From Tribonema minus (taxonomy: Eukaryota; Sar; Xanthophyceae; Tribonematales; Tribonemataceae), in contig JAFCMP010000168.1 in NCBI GenBank assembly GCA_017506865.1, positions 1,054,001-1,118,000 of the forward strand: DNA of 64,000 bases. Reading direction: 5' to 3'. Made by a program: the position numbers and the translations under genes. Shown here piece after piece: positions 1 through 9,830 of the stretch. The notes under the pieces were generated by a model that was not told the DNA's origin, made no database searches, and worked only from the letters and a program-made list of their open reading frames with translations. Within the stretch, counting starts at the first letter, position 1, and every line of letters begins with the position of its first letter.

Positions 1-1409
1 CTAGCAAGGCTTCTAGTTGTCGCGAACTGCAGCTTGCACAGCTCATCGAGGCTAATGCTGTCAAGCACTGCTGCGACTGCGGGGGTTGAGATGGTCCACG
101 TGAAAAGCCCACCTGCCCCACCTGCTGCGCCTGCAGGCACTGCCGCTGCTGTCGCCGCACCTGCCGCTCGGGGGCCCCCTCCGCCGCCGCCGCGGTCGCC
201 ACGGCCACCGCCTCGTCCACCGCTGTCGCTGCTGCGACCGCTGCCACGGCCACCGCGGCCGTTTTGAGTTCGCGCGCCACTGCCGCTGTTGCTAGCACCG
301 CCGCTGCGGCTGCTGGCATCACTGCTGCGGCCGTTGCCAGCGCCGCTGTCCTTAGTACCGGCTGCACTGCCGCCGCCGGCACCGCTGCTGCTGCCGCCTC
401 CGGTTCTGCTGCCGCTAGTCGCTCTGCTACTGCTGATGTCTGCATCATTGCTGCTGCTGCGAACGCGTCCTCCATTGCCACGTCCGCGCCCTCCACTGCG
501 ACCCCGACCCCCTTGTGTAGCACTGCTGCCCCCGCGTTCCGGCCTCATTGAGCTGCCGGAGGAGCTGCTGCCACCAGCCTGAGCAGCAGGTGCCTGCTGC
601 GCGTGCGCTGGTCCCTTTGCGTAGGGGTTGCCGATGGGTGTGCACGCCGGTTGCTGCTGTGGCAGCGACGTGGTAGCTGTTGCCGTCGATGCATCAGGTG
701 CTAGCGGTGCTGCTGATGCTGTTGTTGACAATGTTGCCGCCACTGCAGCGGGTGAAGTGATAGGCCTGCAGTTGCGGCAGCGCTTGCCCGCGCTGGGATC
801 GCTGCTGTCCACCCTGAATGTCTTGTTGGCATGACACAGGTTTTTGCACAAGGCACACTCGGTGTAGACGGTTTGCAAGTGCGAGGTGCTGAGGTCGGAG
901 CGATCCAGGAACGTTGTTGCTGTCCCACTGTGGTGTTCGCGCTGGTGCTTCGCCGCGATGTGGGCGTTTAACCTCTGCTGTAACGAGAGCAGCGACATGC
1001 CCTTCTTCACCACGAGGTCGCATAAGTTGCACTTGTACTCCGGGTCCGCACTGCCTCCACCTCCAGCTTCGTCGTCTACCATCAGACGTTGCTGTTCCAG
1101 ACTGTTATGACCTGTTCTAGAGCGCTTGACTGCACTTTGCCCGCCCGTGTGCTCCCCTTCGCCTGTTTGATCGGAAATGGACCAACCGTCATTCTGTACC
1201 CTCTTGCGTTTGTGCGCTGCGCGTCCGTCTCCAGTTGCTCTGCTGCTGCCACTCGTGCCATCGTCCTGTTGACAATCGCCAGTGCCATCTGCAGCACTGA
1301 TGCTAATGTCCTGCGCTTGTGCGCACGCTAGATCGGATTCCTTGCATTTCTGCGCTGATTCAGAGTTGGCAATACGGGCCTCCCGCCGCCGCCATGATAT
1401 TCTTTTCAT
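1..1409 (-). CDS. Partial RGG-rich zinc-finger protein, open at left edge
   Basis: An uninterrupted minus-strand frame of about 469 codons runs from an ATG at 1409 off the left edge. An in-frame stop lies at 1431-1433, so 1409 is the first possible ATG; another in-frame Met lies at 1082. The N-terminal third is acidic and Gln/Ser-rich with a basic HKRKR patch. Residues from about 125 hold a C2H2-like finger (YKCNLC, then about 20 residues to HIAAKH). Next comes a Cys cluster (CALCKNLC ... CRNC). The rest is Ser/Gly/Arg-rich with RGGRG and GGRGDRGGG tracts, typical of RNA-binding RGG regions. It could be a host nucleic-acid-binding protein or the N-terminal part of a mobile-element ORF. No catalytic domain is visible in the part present. 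The frame is certain; the function is not assigned. Confidence 0.5.
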   Translation of the reverse strand, partial: MKRISWRRREARIANSESAQKCKESDLACAQAQDISISAADGTGDCQQDDGTSGSSRATGDGRAAHKRKRVQNDGWSISDQTGEGEHTGGQSAVKRSRTGHNSLEQQRLMVDDEAGGGGSADPEYKCNLCDLVVKKGMSLLSLQQRLNAHIAAKHQREHHSGTATTFLDRSDLSTSHLQTVYTECALCKNLCHANKTFRVDSSDPSAGKRCRNCRPITSPAAVAATLSTTASAAPLAPDASTATATTSLPQQQPACTPIGNPYAKGPAHAQQAPAAQAGGSSSSGSSMRPERGGSSATQGGRGRSGGRGRGNGGRVRSSSNDADISSSRATSGSRTGGGSSSGAGGGSAAGTKDSGAGNGRSSDASSRSGGASNSGSGARTQNGRGGRGSGRSSDSGGRGGGRGDRGGGGGGPRAAGAATAAAVPAGAAGGAGGLFTWTISTPAVAAVLDSISLDELCKLQFATTRSLA

Positions 1410-1499
1410 GATCTCTGCTACGCCATGGTGCTACATGCTACAGCTACATATCTCTTCGCATCTCGTAGGGCATGTACTATCTTCAAGTATCTGGTTTGT

Positions 1500-1937
1500 T
1501 GTGGGAATCTGCCCCTTTATCCGCCCCACAACTTCATCTTTCAACTTCCGTAACTGCCATCTACCGTTGGTACAGTTGCCCACCACGAGGCCCACTACTT
1601 TGGCACCCTTGGTGTGGTGTAACTGCCACCTATGATTGGTTAGTTGTCTACCAATCAGGCCCACCACTCTGGCCCTGGGTGTGCCCACACTGGCTCTCTA
1701 AGTTGCCAACTGTTGGCAGCAGCTCTCCTCTGCTCCCTTGCAATGCAATCGCTCTTAACCTGCAACACGACAGTGTCAGACTTTGCAACCCTGCCCTGCC
1801 TTGCCAACCTGGAGTCAACAAGTGGCCTGCTGTTTTTCGCCTACAGCTGAGTGTGGGCTGACCTACAACTGGTCCGGCCATCACACACTCTGTGTTTTGG
1901 GGCTTAAAACAGCCTAGTAGTACGGTAGTACCCCACA
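1500..1937 (+). repeat. Left LTR of the outer retrotransposon
   Basis: This 438-bp copy matches 22866-23289. It starts TGTGGGAATC and ends CCCCACA, a short inverted terminal repeat of the usual TG...CA kind. It is 14 bp longer than the right copy because of one short insertion near its 3' end. Confidence 0.95.
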
Positions 1938-2514
1938 TTCTGGAGGAGTCCATCCGGTTTCGGACCTCGCGCGCGGTACCTGGCGCTGCAGCAACAGCAG
2001 CAGCGACTCACCAGCAACGCGCCCTCGCCAGCTACAAGCGCAGCTACTGTGAACGTCGGCCGACATCATCTCACAGCAGCAATTCTTCTGGCAACTTCGT
2101 CCATTCCTACCTTCCCAAGCGAGCAAGACCTCAACGCGTTCGCCATCTACCGAGTCTACAGCCTTCTGGACAGCATCAGCATCAACCAGTTTCGGCAACC
2201 CGGAAGCGACGGCTTCCCCATCTCGGCACTACTTTCCATCCCTATCATCAAGGGGGGGAAGAAAGTACATCATCTACAGCAACAGGAACGTAAGCCTGAA
2301 GCTGACTCCTTGCTTGTGGCTGCATTCTTAAGTGCGCTGCATTCTCAGCAAGTAGAGCTCTGAAGCTACTTTGCCTCGCGTGGCAGTAGCAATTCAGTCC
2401 GCAACCAGCCACAGCAGCACTTTCCTAGTCTGCTGATACCTAGCCTGGCAGCATGTTTATTGCATTCGGACGCATGTCGGAGGTGGAGCTGGGGCTACAC
2501 CTGCCGAAGTCGCC
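1938..2514 (+). other. 5' leader of the outer element
   Basis: Untranslated leader between the LTR and Gag. Apart from the primer site, I see CAG/CAACAG-rich sequence and no convincing gene. Confidence 0.6.
1941..1958 (+). promoter_or_regulatory. Primer binding site of the outer element
   Basis: TGGAGGAGTCC begins three bases after the left LTR. A TGG start at this spacing is what is expected for pairing with the CCA end of a tRNA primer. The tRNA species was not determined. Confidence 0.6.
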
Positions 2515-5500
2515 GTGTCTCGAGCGGCCGCTCGAGCTGCAGCCGGGGGCCCGTCGAACCCGTTCGACGACCCAACCCTCGTCTACCGCGACCCCAACAA
2601 CGAAGACAGCAGCAGCGATGAAGAAGACACGTCAGGCCCGCCTGCCGCTCCGTCGCCGCGCCGCGCGGTGCCACCACGCCTCCTTGGCCCTGGCTTTCTG
2701 CCCAATCTTCCTCCTTTTCCTGGCCCGCCGCCGCCGCCAGCCGCAGCAGCTTCCGGCCGCGCCGCCGCCGCCATCGCCGCCGCCGCCGCCGCCGCTGCCA
2801 CCGGACCTCCAGCAGACGCCGCACCCTCCTTCGCGGGCGCGCCCTCTACACTGGACCCGACCGCGGCCGCCACCGCCGCTGAAGTCGCCGCCGCCGCCGC
2901 CGCCGCAGGCATCGACCTGCGCCCGCGGCGCCATCGCACCCCCGAGGAGCGAGCCGCCCGTGACCATGCCAAGCTGCTTGCCTCGTTGCGCAGCATCGGC
3001 ATCCCCCTCACAGGTCGTGGCGCAGTAGAAAAGACTCTCAAGCCAGACGCCGTCAAGAACCTCCCCGACTACCATGGCGCCAAGCTACTTCAAGGCGTAC
3101 GTACGGAACAAGACGTCACGGAATGGGTAGAGCGCTTCATCTCCTATATGGAGACGCAGAAAGTCACCGCGCCCCACGACATCTGCCACTATGCCTTCCT
3201 CAGTTTGAGAGGCGAGGCACATGCGCTTGCTACCTCTCTCCGCCAGGCCGGCACCTGGCCAACTTCCTTCACCGGCATCGCCCAGGTGCTGCTCGAGCAC
3301 TTCGCCCCCCCGGCAGCGTTCGAGGACAGCTGCCGCGCCGTGGTCGACCTCAAGCAGGGGGCCAAGGAAACCAGCAAGGCCTACATTCTACGCGGCCGCC
3401 GCACGCTTCAGCAACTGTCTACCCTATACGGCCAGGTTCGCCGCACTCGCGCCGTCTCCGTTGACGGCAGCAGCGGCGCCTCCGCCGCCCCTCTACCTGA
3501 GCTTCAGGAGTGCCTGTTCCTCACCATCCTCGAGGGGGGCCTACTTCCGGGACTGCGCCAGCAGATGCGCCTGCAGACGCATTCTCGCTTCAACGAGGAG
3601 GAGATGGTGGTGTCTCTTCAGCGCATTGAACGCACCATCGTTTTGCGCAACAAAGAGAATTCCACCGCGACCAACGGCGCCAGCAGCGCCAACTTCATGC
3701 CACCTCAGCATGGGTCGCCATCTCCCTTCAACAGCTCTCCCTCCGCCGACTACGTTGATGACGACACATCGCTCAACTACGGCAACAACAACCAGGGCAA
3801 CGGCAACCGCAACGGCAGCGGGCGCCGTCCCTACCGCGGCAACCGTCACGGCGACAATTCCCGTCCGCAGAGTGCTCCCACCCCCCAAGGTGGCAACTCT
3901 GCGCTGCGTTTTGCTCCCCCTGCAGGTGCCGCCTCCGCACTCACGCCTTCTCGAGACCGCAGTCAGCAGCGCCAGCAGGCGCCGCCGCCGCGTCCACCCA
4001 CGCTCAACCCCAGCAGCGGAGAACGGCCCCAAGACGCACGCCGCCAGCTCCCTAGCCGCGGCCCCAACAACTCTGGCACGCCTGGCGCAGCACAGCAGCG
4101 CCCGCGGCCAGCTCATCACGGTTCTGTCAACCTGGGCGCCCCCGCATACCTACGCGCCACAGCATTCACGGACCCTTGCGTCATCCCCGTCGGCATGCCG
4201 TCTCACTCGCGTACCGACGACTCAGTCTGGTACAAGATGTTTGGCTACGACGCCGGAGCAACTTTAGCCACCGTGAAGGTCAGCATCGGCAGCGGAGCTG
4301 ACGCATTGGACCTTTCAGCCGCCGTCGTCGACACCGGCGCCGGCAACGTGTACATCCGCACGCGAGAGGCCAAGAGCTACTTCAGCCTACTCCCCGTCGC
4401 CGATCGTCCGCGCGTGTTCCTCATGCCAGAGGACATCACGCGTCAGCACATGCCCATCTTCCACGCCGGCAGCGACGCCAGCGCCGACGAGCCCGGGGAC
4501 TATGGTGGCCTACCTCTCCCCGCGCCTCGGCTTGGGCGCCCGTTGCACACCCCTGCCAACTCCCACCGTCCTGTGGCCAGCGCCAACATGACCGCCGCCG
4601 GCAGCCCGCGCTACTTCGCAGTCCCAGCTCAACACGGCGCTGACGACGTCGACATGCTGGACTTCAGCGACGCTCCACCTCGCCGCAGCGCGCACCACGC
4701 TCAAGCAGTTCAGAACTCTGCCAGGGGCCGCGCGCCGCGCCGCGAGGGTCAGGCTGGGCGCACACCCCGCGCCGACGCATCGCGCCACCCGCGCCGCGGC
4801 TCACCGCCGCCGCCCGACTACGCGCGCCAGGCCTACATCGCCCCAGCTCACGACAGCCCTCGCCGCAGCAGCGCTCGCGAGCGCAGCCGTGATCAGCCAG
4901 TTCGTCAGCACAACCGCCGCCGCAGCACTCATGAGCGCAGCCGCTATCGGCGAGCTCTTCAGCACGACCACTGGTGGCACCGCCGCAGCCCAGCGCGCCA
5001 CTCCCCGCAGCACCGCTCGCCCCCTCCACAGCCTGCCGCTCAGCGTGGCCACCGCGCGCCGCACCCAGCGCGCGGGCAAGTGGAGCGCATCGGGCCACTG
5101 CCGTCACCACAGCGCAATCAGCCCGTCGCCATGGACATAGCGCCGCCCGCCAATGGAGCAGCAGCGCTCAACCAGCGCCACGGCCACCCCTTGGATCCTC
5201 GCACAGCCCCGACGTTCGGCGCACTTCCGCAGCTTACGCGGCCGCACAACTTGCCGCACGCCCCTTTCACCATGACGCAGACGCTGCCGGAGGGCCCCCT
5301 ACTTCCAACGCACGCGCGCACCGGGAGGTTCAGCGCGCCGCCATTGCTGTCTTTGCCGCTCGCAACACAGCAGTGGCCCGGGCACGGGCCCCGGGGCTGC
5401 CACCTCCGCCGCCAGTCTACAGCCCCATATCACCGGTGTACAGAACTCTTGGCTCACCCGTGGCGACCACGTCGGCATGTTCCTGATGGCGCCCGGCTCA

Positions 5501-5595
5501 CCAACTACGGACGCCCACGCCAACAGCAGCAGCAGCGACAGCTACGAGACCAACAGCGTCACCGGCGACCAGCTCACCGCCACCGACGCGCCTGA
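2515..5595 (+). CDS. gag: Gag and protease region of the outer element
   Basis: The N-terminal 170 residues are Ala/Pro-rich low complexity. A retrotransposon Gag (capsid-type) domain lies at about 3064-3660, with the helix-rich pattern TEWVERFISYMETQ ... ALATSLRQAGTW ... LEHFAPP. A Gly/Asn/Pro/Gln-rich linker follows. An aspartic protease with active-site motif VVDTGAGN lies at about 4280-4450. The last third (about 4680-5590) is very rich in Arg, His, Ser and Pro, unlike usual Gag tails, and may bind nucleic acid. No CCHC knuckle is obvious. The pol region overlaps the end of this frame in another frame, an arrangement that fits the programmed frameshift many members of the family use. Confidence 0.85.
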   Translation: MSRAAARAAAGGPSNPFDDPTLVYRDPNNEDSSSDEEDTSGPPAAPSPRRAVPPRLLGPGFLPNLPPFPGPPPPPAAAASGRAAAAIAAAAAAAATGPPADAAPSFAGAPSTLDPTAAATAAEVAAAAAAAGIDLRPRRHRTPEERAARDHAKLLASLRSIGIPLTGRGAVEKTLKPDAVKNLPDYHGAKLLQGVRTEQDVTEWVERFISYMETQKVTAPHDICHYAFLSLRGEAHALATSLRQAGTWPTSFTGIAQVLLEHFAPPAAFEDSCRAVVDLKQGAKETSKAYILRGRRTLQQLSTLYGQVRRTRAVSVDGSSGASAAPLPELQECLFLTILEGGLLPGLRQQMRLQTHSRFNEEEMVVSLQRIERTIVLRNKENSTATNGASSANFMPPQHGSPSPFNSSPSADYVDDDTSLNYGNNNQGNGNRNGSGRRPYRGNRHGDNSRPQSAPTPQGGNSALRFAPPAGAASALTPSRDRSQQRQQAPPPRPPTLNPSSGERPQDARRQLPSRGPNNSGTPGAAQQRPRPAHHGSVNLGAPAYLRATAFTDPCVIPVGMPSHSRTDDSVWYKMFGYDAGATLATVKVSIGSGADALDLSAAVVDTGAGNVYIRTREAKSYFSLLPVADRPRVFLMPEDITRQHMPIFHAGSDASADEPGDYGGLPLPAPRLGRPLHTPANSHRPVASANMTAAGSPRYFAVPAQHGADDVDMLDFSDAPPRRSAHHAQAVQNSARGRAPRREGQAGRTPRADASRHPRRGSPPPPDYARQAYIAPAHDSPRRSSARERSRDQPVRQHNRRRSTHERSRYRRALQHDHWWHRRSPARHSPQHRSPPPQPAAQRGHRAPHPARGQVERIGPLPSPQRNQPVAMDIAPPANGAAALNQRHGHPLDPRTAPTFGALPQLTRPHNLPHAPFTMTQTLPEGPLLPTHARTGRFSAPPLLSLPLATQQWPGHGPRGCHLRRQSTAPYHRCTELLAHPWRPRRHVPDGARLTNYGRPRQQQQQRQLRDQQRHRRPAHRHRRA

Positions 5596-8463
5596 CGACG
5601 ACGACTTAGACACTACCGAGGACGTCGCACCCGTCATGGCCAGCCTACTCAGCGACGCCGATCTGCCAGTACATCCCCTGCTCGCAGATCCACTGGAGCC
5701 GTCGCGCCTATTTGGCCCCCCTGCTGAGCCTCGCGACATGACCGGCAAGCCGCCGGTGGACTTCGCGTCGCTCATCCCAACCGACAGCCCATTCACGGCG
5801 GAGCAGCGCCAAGACTTCGTCACCCTGCTCCAACAGTTCGAGGACTGCTTTGGACAAGAAGACACGGACGTCGGCAACGTCTCTGCTTCCTTCGGCTACT
5901 TCCGGCCGGTCATGAAGGCTTCCTACAAGCCCTTTCGTGAACCCACACGCCGCTTCAGCCCCGTGGCCCTTGCCATACTGCTCACTTGGGGCGAGCAGCA
6001 GCTTGCAGCTGGCCTTCACGAGCGCTGCGCGCGCACTGACCAGCTGAGCCAGCCCCTCGTCACCCCCAAGCCGCACACCAGCAAGTGGCACATCTGCGGT
6101 GACTACCGCCGCATCAACAACTTGAAGGACACCGCCGACGATCACGGCCCCGTCGTCCACATACCGCAGCTCATGGGCGACTTCCACGGCAGCCGCATCT
6201 TTGGCAGCATGGACGCGCTTGGGGCGTTCAACAACTTGGTCATCGACCCCGAGTGCCGCCACCTGTACGCGCTGGAGATACCGCAGCTTGGCATCATTCA
6301 GCCTACACGCCTCGGCTTTGGCAGCAAGGTCGCTCCCACCGCCTTCAACCGCGTCGCCGACATGTGCTTTGGCGACCTGCGCCCCGCCGGCGCCACCAAG
6401 TACGTCGACGACATGAGCCCACACGCCGCCAACTACCAGCAGTACCGCGCACTCATTTATGCCATCCTACTCTGCACCCGCTACTACGGCCTGGTGTGGC
6501 AGGTGAGCAAGTGCTCTTTTGGTACAACTTCAACCAAGTTTGTCGGGTTTGAAGTTTCTGCTTCAGGCGTCAAGCCGCTCACTCGCAATGTGGAGATCAT
6601 CTCTGCAGTGCCCTCGCCGCGCACCGTCAAGGAGCTGCGCAGCTTCATCGGCATGGTCGCGTTCTACAGCAAGCACATTGCCCGTCACGGAGAGCTCGTG
6701 GCACCGCTCAACCACCTCTTACGCAAGACGGCGGGACCTGATCCATTCCGCCAGTGGTGTGAGCGCCACGACCGTTGCATGGCTCAGCTGCGCGCCGCCC
6801 TGCTATCGGAGCCCGTCCTCACATACGCTGACCCTCAGATGGCATACCAGCTCTACACCGACGCGTCCGCCTACGCCGTAGGCGCAGTGCTCACACAGTG
6901 CCCGCCGGATGCAGAAGCTGGTCCCGATCGCGCCGGCGCCCTACAGCCCTACGAGCGCGTCATCTCTTTCTTCAGCAAGGTGCTATCCCCCGCGGAGGCC
7001 AACTACGGCGCCACCGTCAAGGAGCTCATGGCCATCGTCAAGGCCGTGGAGTTCTTCCGCGATTACTTATGCTACGAGTCGTTCACAGTGTGGACTGACT
7101 GCCAGCCTCTACTCTTCCTCAACCGCAACATGGCCAGCAGCGCAGTGCTCACGCGCTGGGCCTTACAGCTTGAAGAGTACGACTACACCGTGCGCTACCT
7201 CAAGGGCGAGCATCAGCCTGCCGACGGTTTCAGCCGCATCATTGGCATGGATCAGCTACAGGAGCTGTACGACGTGCCCGCTGCCGCTTTACCGCTTCAA
7301 CTGCCGCTGCGCCGGCCAGGCGCATCGCGCAGCATTATGCAGCCAGCCACCTTTGCCGACTTGGGCTGTGGCATCGGCAGCGCCACGGAGGGCGCCGCTG
7401 GCTACATGCGCCCCATCATCGCCGTGGAGCTCGACCAACGCACACTAGATGTGTACTCGCAGCGCTTCCCCACGGTGCCCACCATCTGCGCCGACCTTGC
7501 TTCGGAGGAGGTTTACCGTTTCCTATGCGTACGCTCTGTCTACGCCTTGGTACATGGCAGCAACTGCCAGCCCTACTCCGCCGCCGGCCCGCGCATCGAA
7601 GGACCACTCGCCATCTCCACACTCGACTACGGCCGCCTGCAGCTACGGTGCCGGCCCGTGCTCGGCATCTTGGAGAACGTGCCCCCTTTTCTCAGCAGTG
7701 CCACCTTCCGTGCGTACCGCGACATGCTTCTCAGCGGCGGCTACGACATCGGCATATACACGTTAGACGCAGCGGCTCTTGGCGCCGCCACTGTACGCCG
7801 CCGCGTCTACGTTGTGTCACTGCAACGCAGTGAGCGCTCTGGGTCGCGCCTCATGCTACTGGACCAGTGCATTCGCGATTGCCACCAGCAGCCGCGCCGC
7901 CTCACCGTCCACGACGTCCTGCCCAGCCAGCCGGACGCCTACGTCTACATGTCCCGCTACCCCGCCGGCGCTTGCATCTTGGATGCTCACGCGCCCGCGC
8001 CCACTCTTCTAGCGCGCATCGCTCAGCGCCTGCCGGCCAACTACGTGCCGCGCGCCGGCGATGCCTGCGCACCTTCTGAGGCTCATACTTTGAGCTTCAG
8101 CGACATGCTGCGCATTCAGGGCATGGAGCCTATTTCGCCGCCACTGCCCCTCCCCCGCGCTTTGGAGGGACGCCTGGCCGCCAACGCCATCCTGCCCATT
8201 CACATGAAGACCCTCTCTAGCTGCCTGGCCATGGTAGGAGCGCTGGACTTACTGCCCGTCTCCACGATCATCCCTGGCCGCCTCATTTGCGCGCCGACTC
8301 GCGCCAAGGCCCACATGGCGTCAGGAGCTGTTCAGTTTGACCGCGCAGCGCTCAACAGCGCCGCGCTTGTCATCGCTCCAAACCCTCTGGTGCCCAACAC
8401 TAGGGTTCTTCGCAGCGCCAAGCCCGCTGCCACCGCTACCACTTCCGCCGCGGCTGATGCAAC
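5477..8463 (+). CDS. pol: Reverse transcriptase, RNase H and C5-methyltransferase region of the outer element
   Basis: The reverse transcriptase spans about 5900-6720, with KWHICGDYRRINN, the YVDDM catalytic box at 6401-6415 and the Ty3-type thumb FVGFEVSASGVKP ... LRSFIGMVAFYSKHI. RNase H follows at about 6845-7230 (LYTDASAYAVGAVLTQ, TDCQPLLFLNR). Next, at about 7340-8260, is a cytosine-C5 DNA methyltransferase. Its parts are motif I FADLGCGIGSATEG (AdoMet binding), motif IV GSNCQPYS with the catalytic Cys at 7565-7567, motif VI LENVPPF, motif VIII VRRRVYVVSL and a late LSFSDMLRIQGM block resembling motif IX/X. The integrase of the same element lies beyond the inner insertion. Methylation activity is inferred from motifs only. 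Confidence 0.88.
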
Positions 8464-8837
8464 TGATACGGCTTAGGGGCGGATCAGGTTCACAATGCCC
8501 CAGTTAGGGGTTCCAGTTAGACTTCAGTACTGAGTGGCGGTTGAAGCCTCAGTGTGGTGCCAGTTCCTAGTTGCATGTGAAAAGCCACACTGAGGCCTAT
8601 AGCTTTTGCGCAGTATAAGAACCTCCCCTGCAAGCGGCAAGCCCGAGCCTTGCTGCGCCTGCCGTCGTCCAACCCCAAGCCTTCCGTCTCTCAGCAGCAG
8701 AATAAGATATCCGGTAAGCGCATCGCGTTTCCTTTCGCATAACATTTCATTTGAGTTCTCTGAAGCGTGTCTACTTGTTTTGCTCTTCCAGCTTGCTTGT
8801 TTGCATTCATGACAGCATCACAAGGTAAGCCGCTTCA
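8464..8837 (+). repeat. Left LTR of the inner retrotransposon
   Basis: A 374-bp LTR matching 20085-20458 with about three substitutions. It contains a TATA-like AGTATAAGA at 8612-8620, a plausible element promoter. Confidence 0.95.
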
Positions 8838-8840
8838 ATT

Positions 8841-8857
8841 TGGCACCCGAAGACAGT
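8841..8857 (+). promoter_or_regulatory. Primer binding site of the inner element
   Basis: TGGCACCCGAAGAC starts three bases after the left LTR, the usual position and TGG start for tRNA priming. The tRNA species was not determined. Confidence 0.65.
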
Positions 8858-9830
8858 CCTTACCTCGTGCTAACCCCGCCCGCAAGGGCAGCAGCGTGGT
8901 GATCGCTGTTCAATGTATCACTGCTCGAATCGTGTCAAAGCCTTTCGAGGACCCAGATTACGTAAAGCAATACGTAAAGAACAGCCGTGGGAAGCGAGTT
9001 AAACGTTAATCACGCTAGGTTCCTGCACTAGAATGCTTATGACGGGGCGGCGTAGTGGTGCACCGCTACGTCGTGACCCGCCCCCTTGATGTCAACGACG
9101 CAGTGCGTGCTGCACGGGTCTGAGCAGCAATGAACATGCAACTTCATTTAGCTGGCCTTATTCTGCGGCTCATCTGTGATTGATGAACGTGGTCACGTGG
9201 ACCCATATAGGGCATCGAGGGTAGACCCGTGCGGTAGCGCGCTGTGTACACCAGCTTGCGCGCCGTACACTATCACGTCACGAACGCACCAGAGTCTCCC
9301 GGGAGAACGCGCGGAGATCCTTTAGGGGGGACACGTGATAGCTTGTGTATCAGAAGTCACAGAAACGGTAGTGACTTGTCATAGACAGTGTTAAGTGGTT
9401 GCACTCGAGAGGTCTCGAGAATAGGCGCACAAAGGGGCATGCGCTGCCACTTTTCTGGCTGTAACGGTTGCCTATGACTAGAATAAAAACCCTACCGCAT
9501 GCTCTTCCTTAGTAATTTGCTCTAAAGCTGATATGACTAGCTTTTTGCAAAGAAGGGGGAGAGGAGTCTAGCTTAAGAGCAAAGCGATGCAATTTTGCTT
9601 CATGATTGTACGGCCGCAATTGTGTTGCAGAATTGACAACGCGGTCGATCTGTACAACTGCTATCATAATGTCAAACTGGCTGGCTTGCAGTTCAGAGTG
9701 CCCTAGAAGCATCAGACCTCGTGCAGAGGCGTGCGGGGCATAGACGGCTCGTGCGCTGACAATTTAAAATCATGGTTTTGTCGTCGCACTCAGCTTCATG
9801 CGCGTGAATCGTGTGCAGGATACACCATAA
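8858..9830 (+). other. Long 5' leader of the inner element
   Basis: About 970 bases between primer site and Gag hold no convincing reading frame. An ATTAA/AATAAAA-containing stretch and several short inverted GC-rich motifs are visible, for example GGGCGGCGTAGTGG and its near-complement around 9044-9088. Confidence 0.55.

Noticed and set aside
264-582. Plus-strand Ala/Thr- and Leu/Pro-rich frames at the left edge
   Set aside because: They are antisense shadows of the GC-rich minus-strand RGG frame that runs off the edge.
2583-3075. Minus-strand Ala/Gly-rich frames opposite the outer Gag
   Set aside because: Low-complexity shadows of the Ala/Pro-rich Gag start.
7416-7622. Frames overlapping the outer methyltransferase in other phases
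   Set aside because: They lack motifs and follow the codon periodicity of the true frame.
8524-8745. A 73-codon minus-strand frame, repeated identically at 20145-20366
   Set aside because: It lies wholly inside the LTR and is present twice only because the LTR is; no protein features.
9000-9120. Possible tRNA-like fold in the inner element leader
   Set aside because: GC-rich inverted segments are present but no cloverleaf with a conserved T-loop could be drawn.
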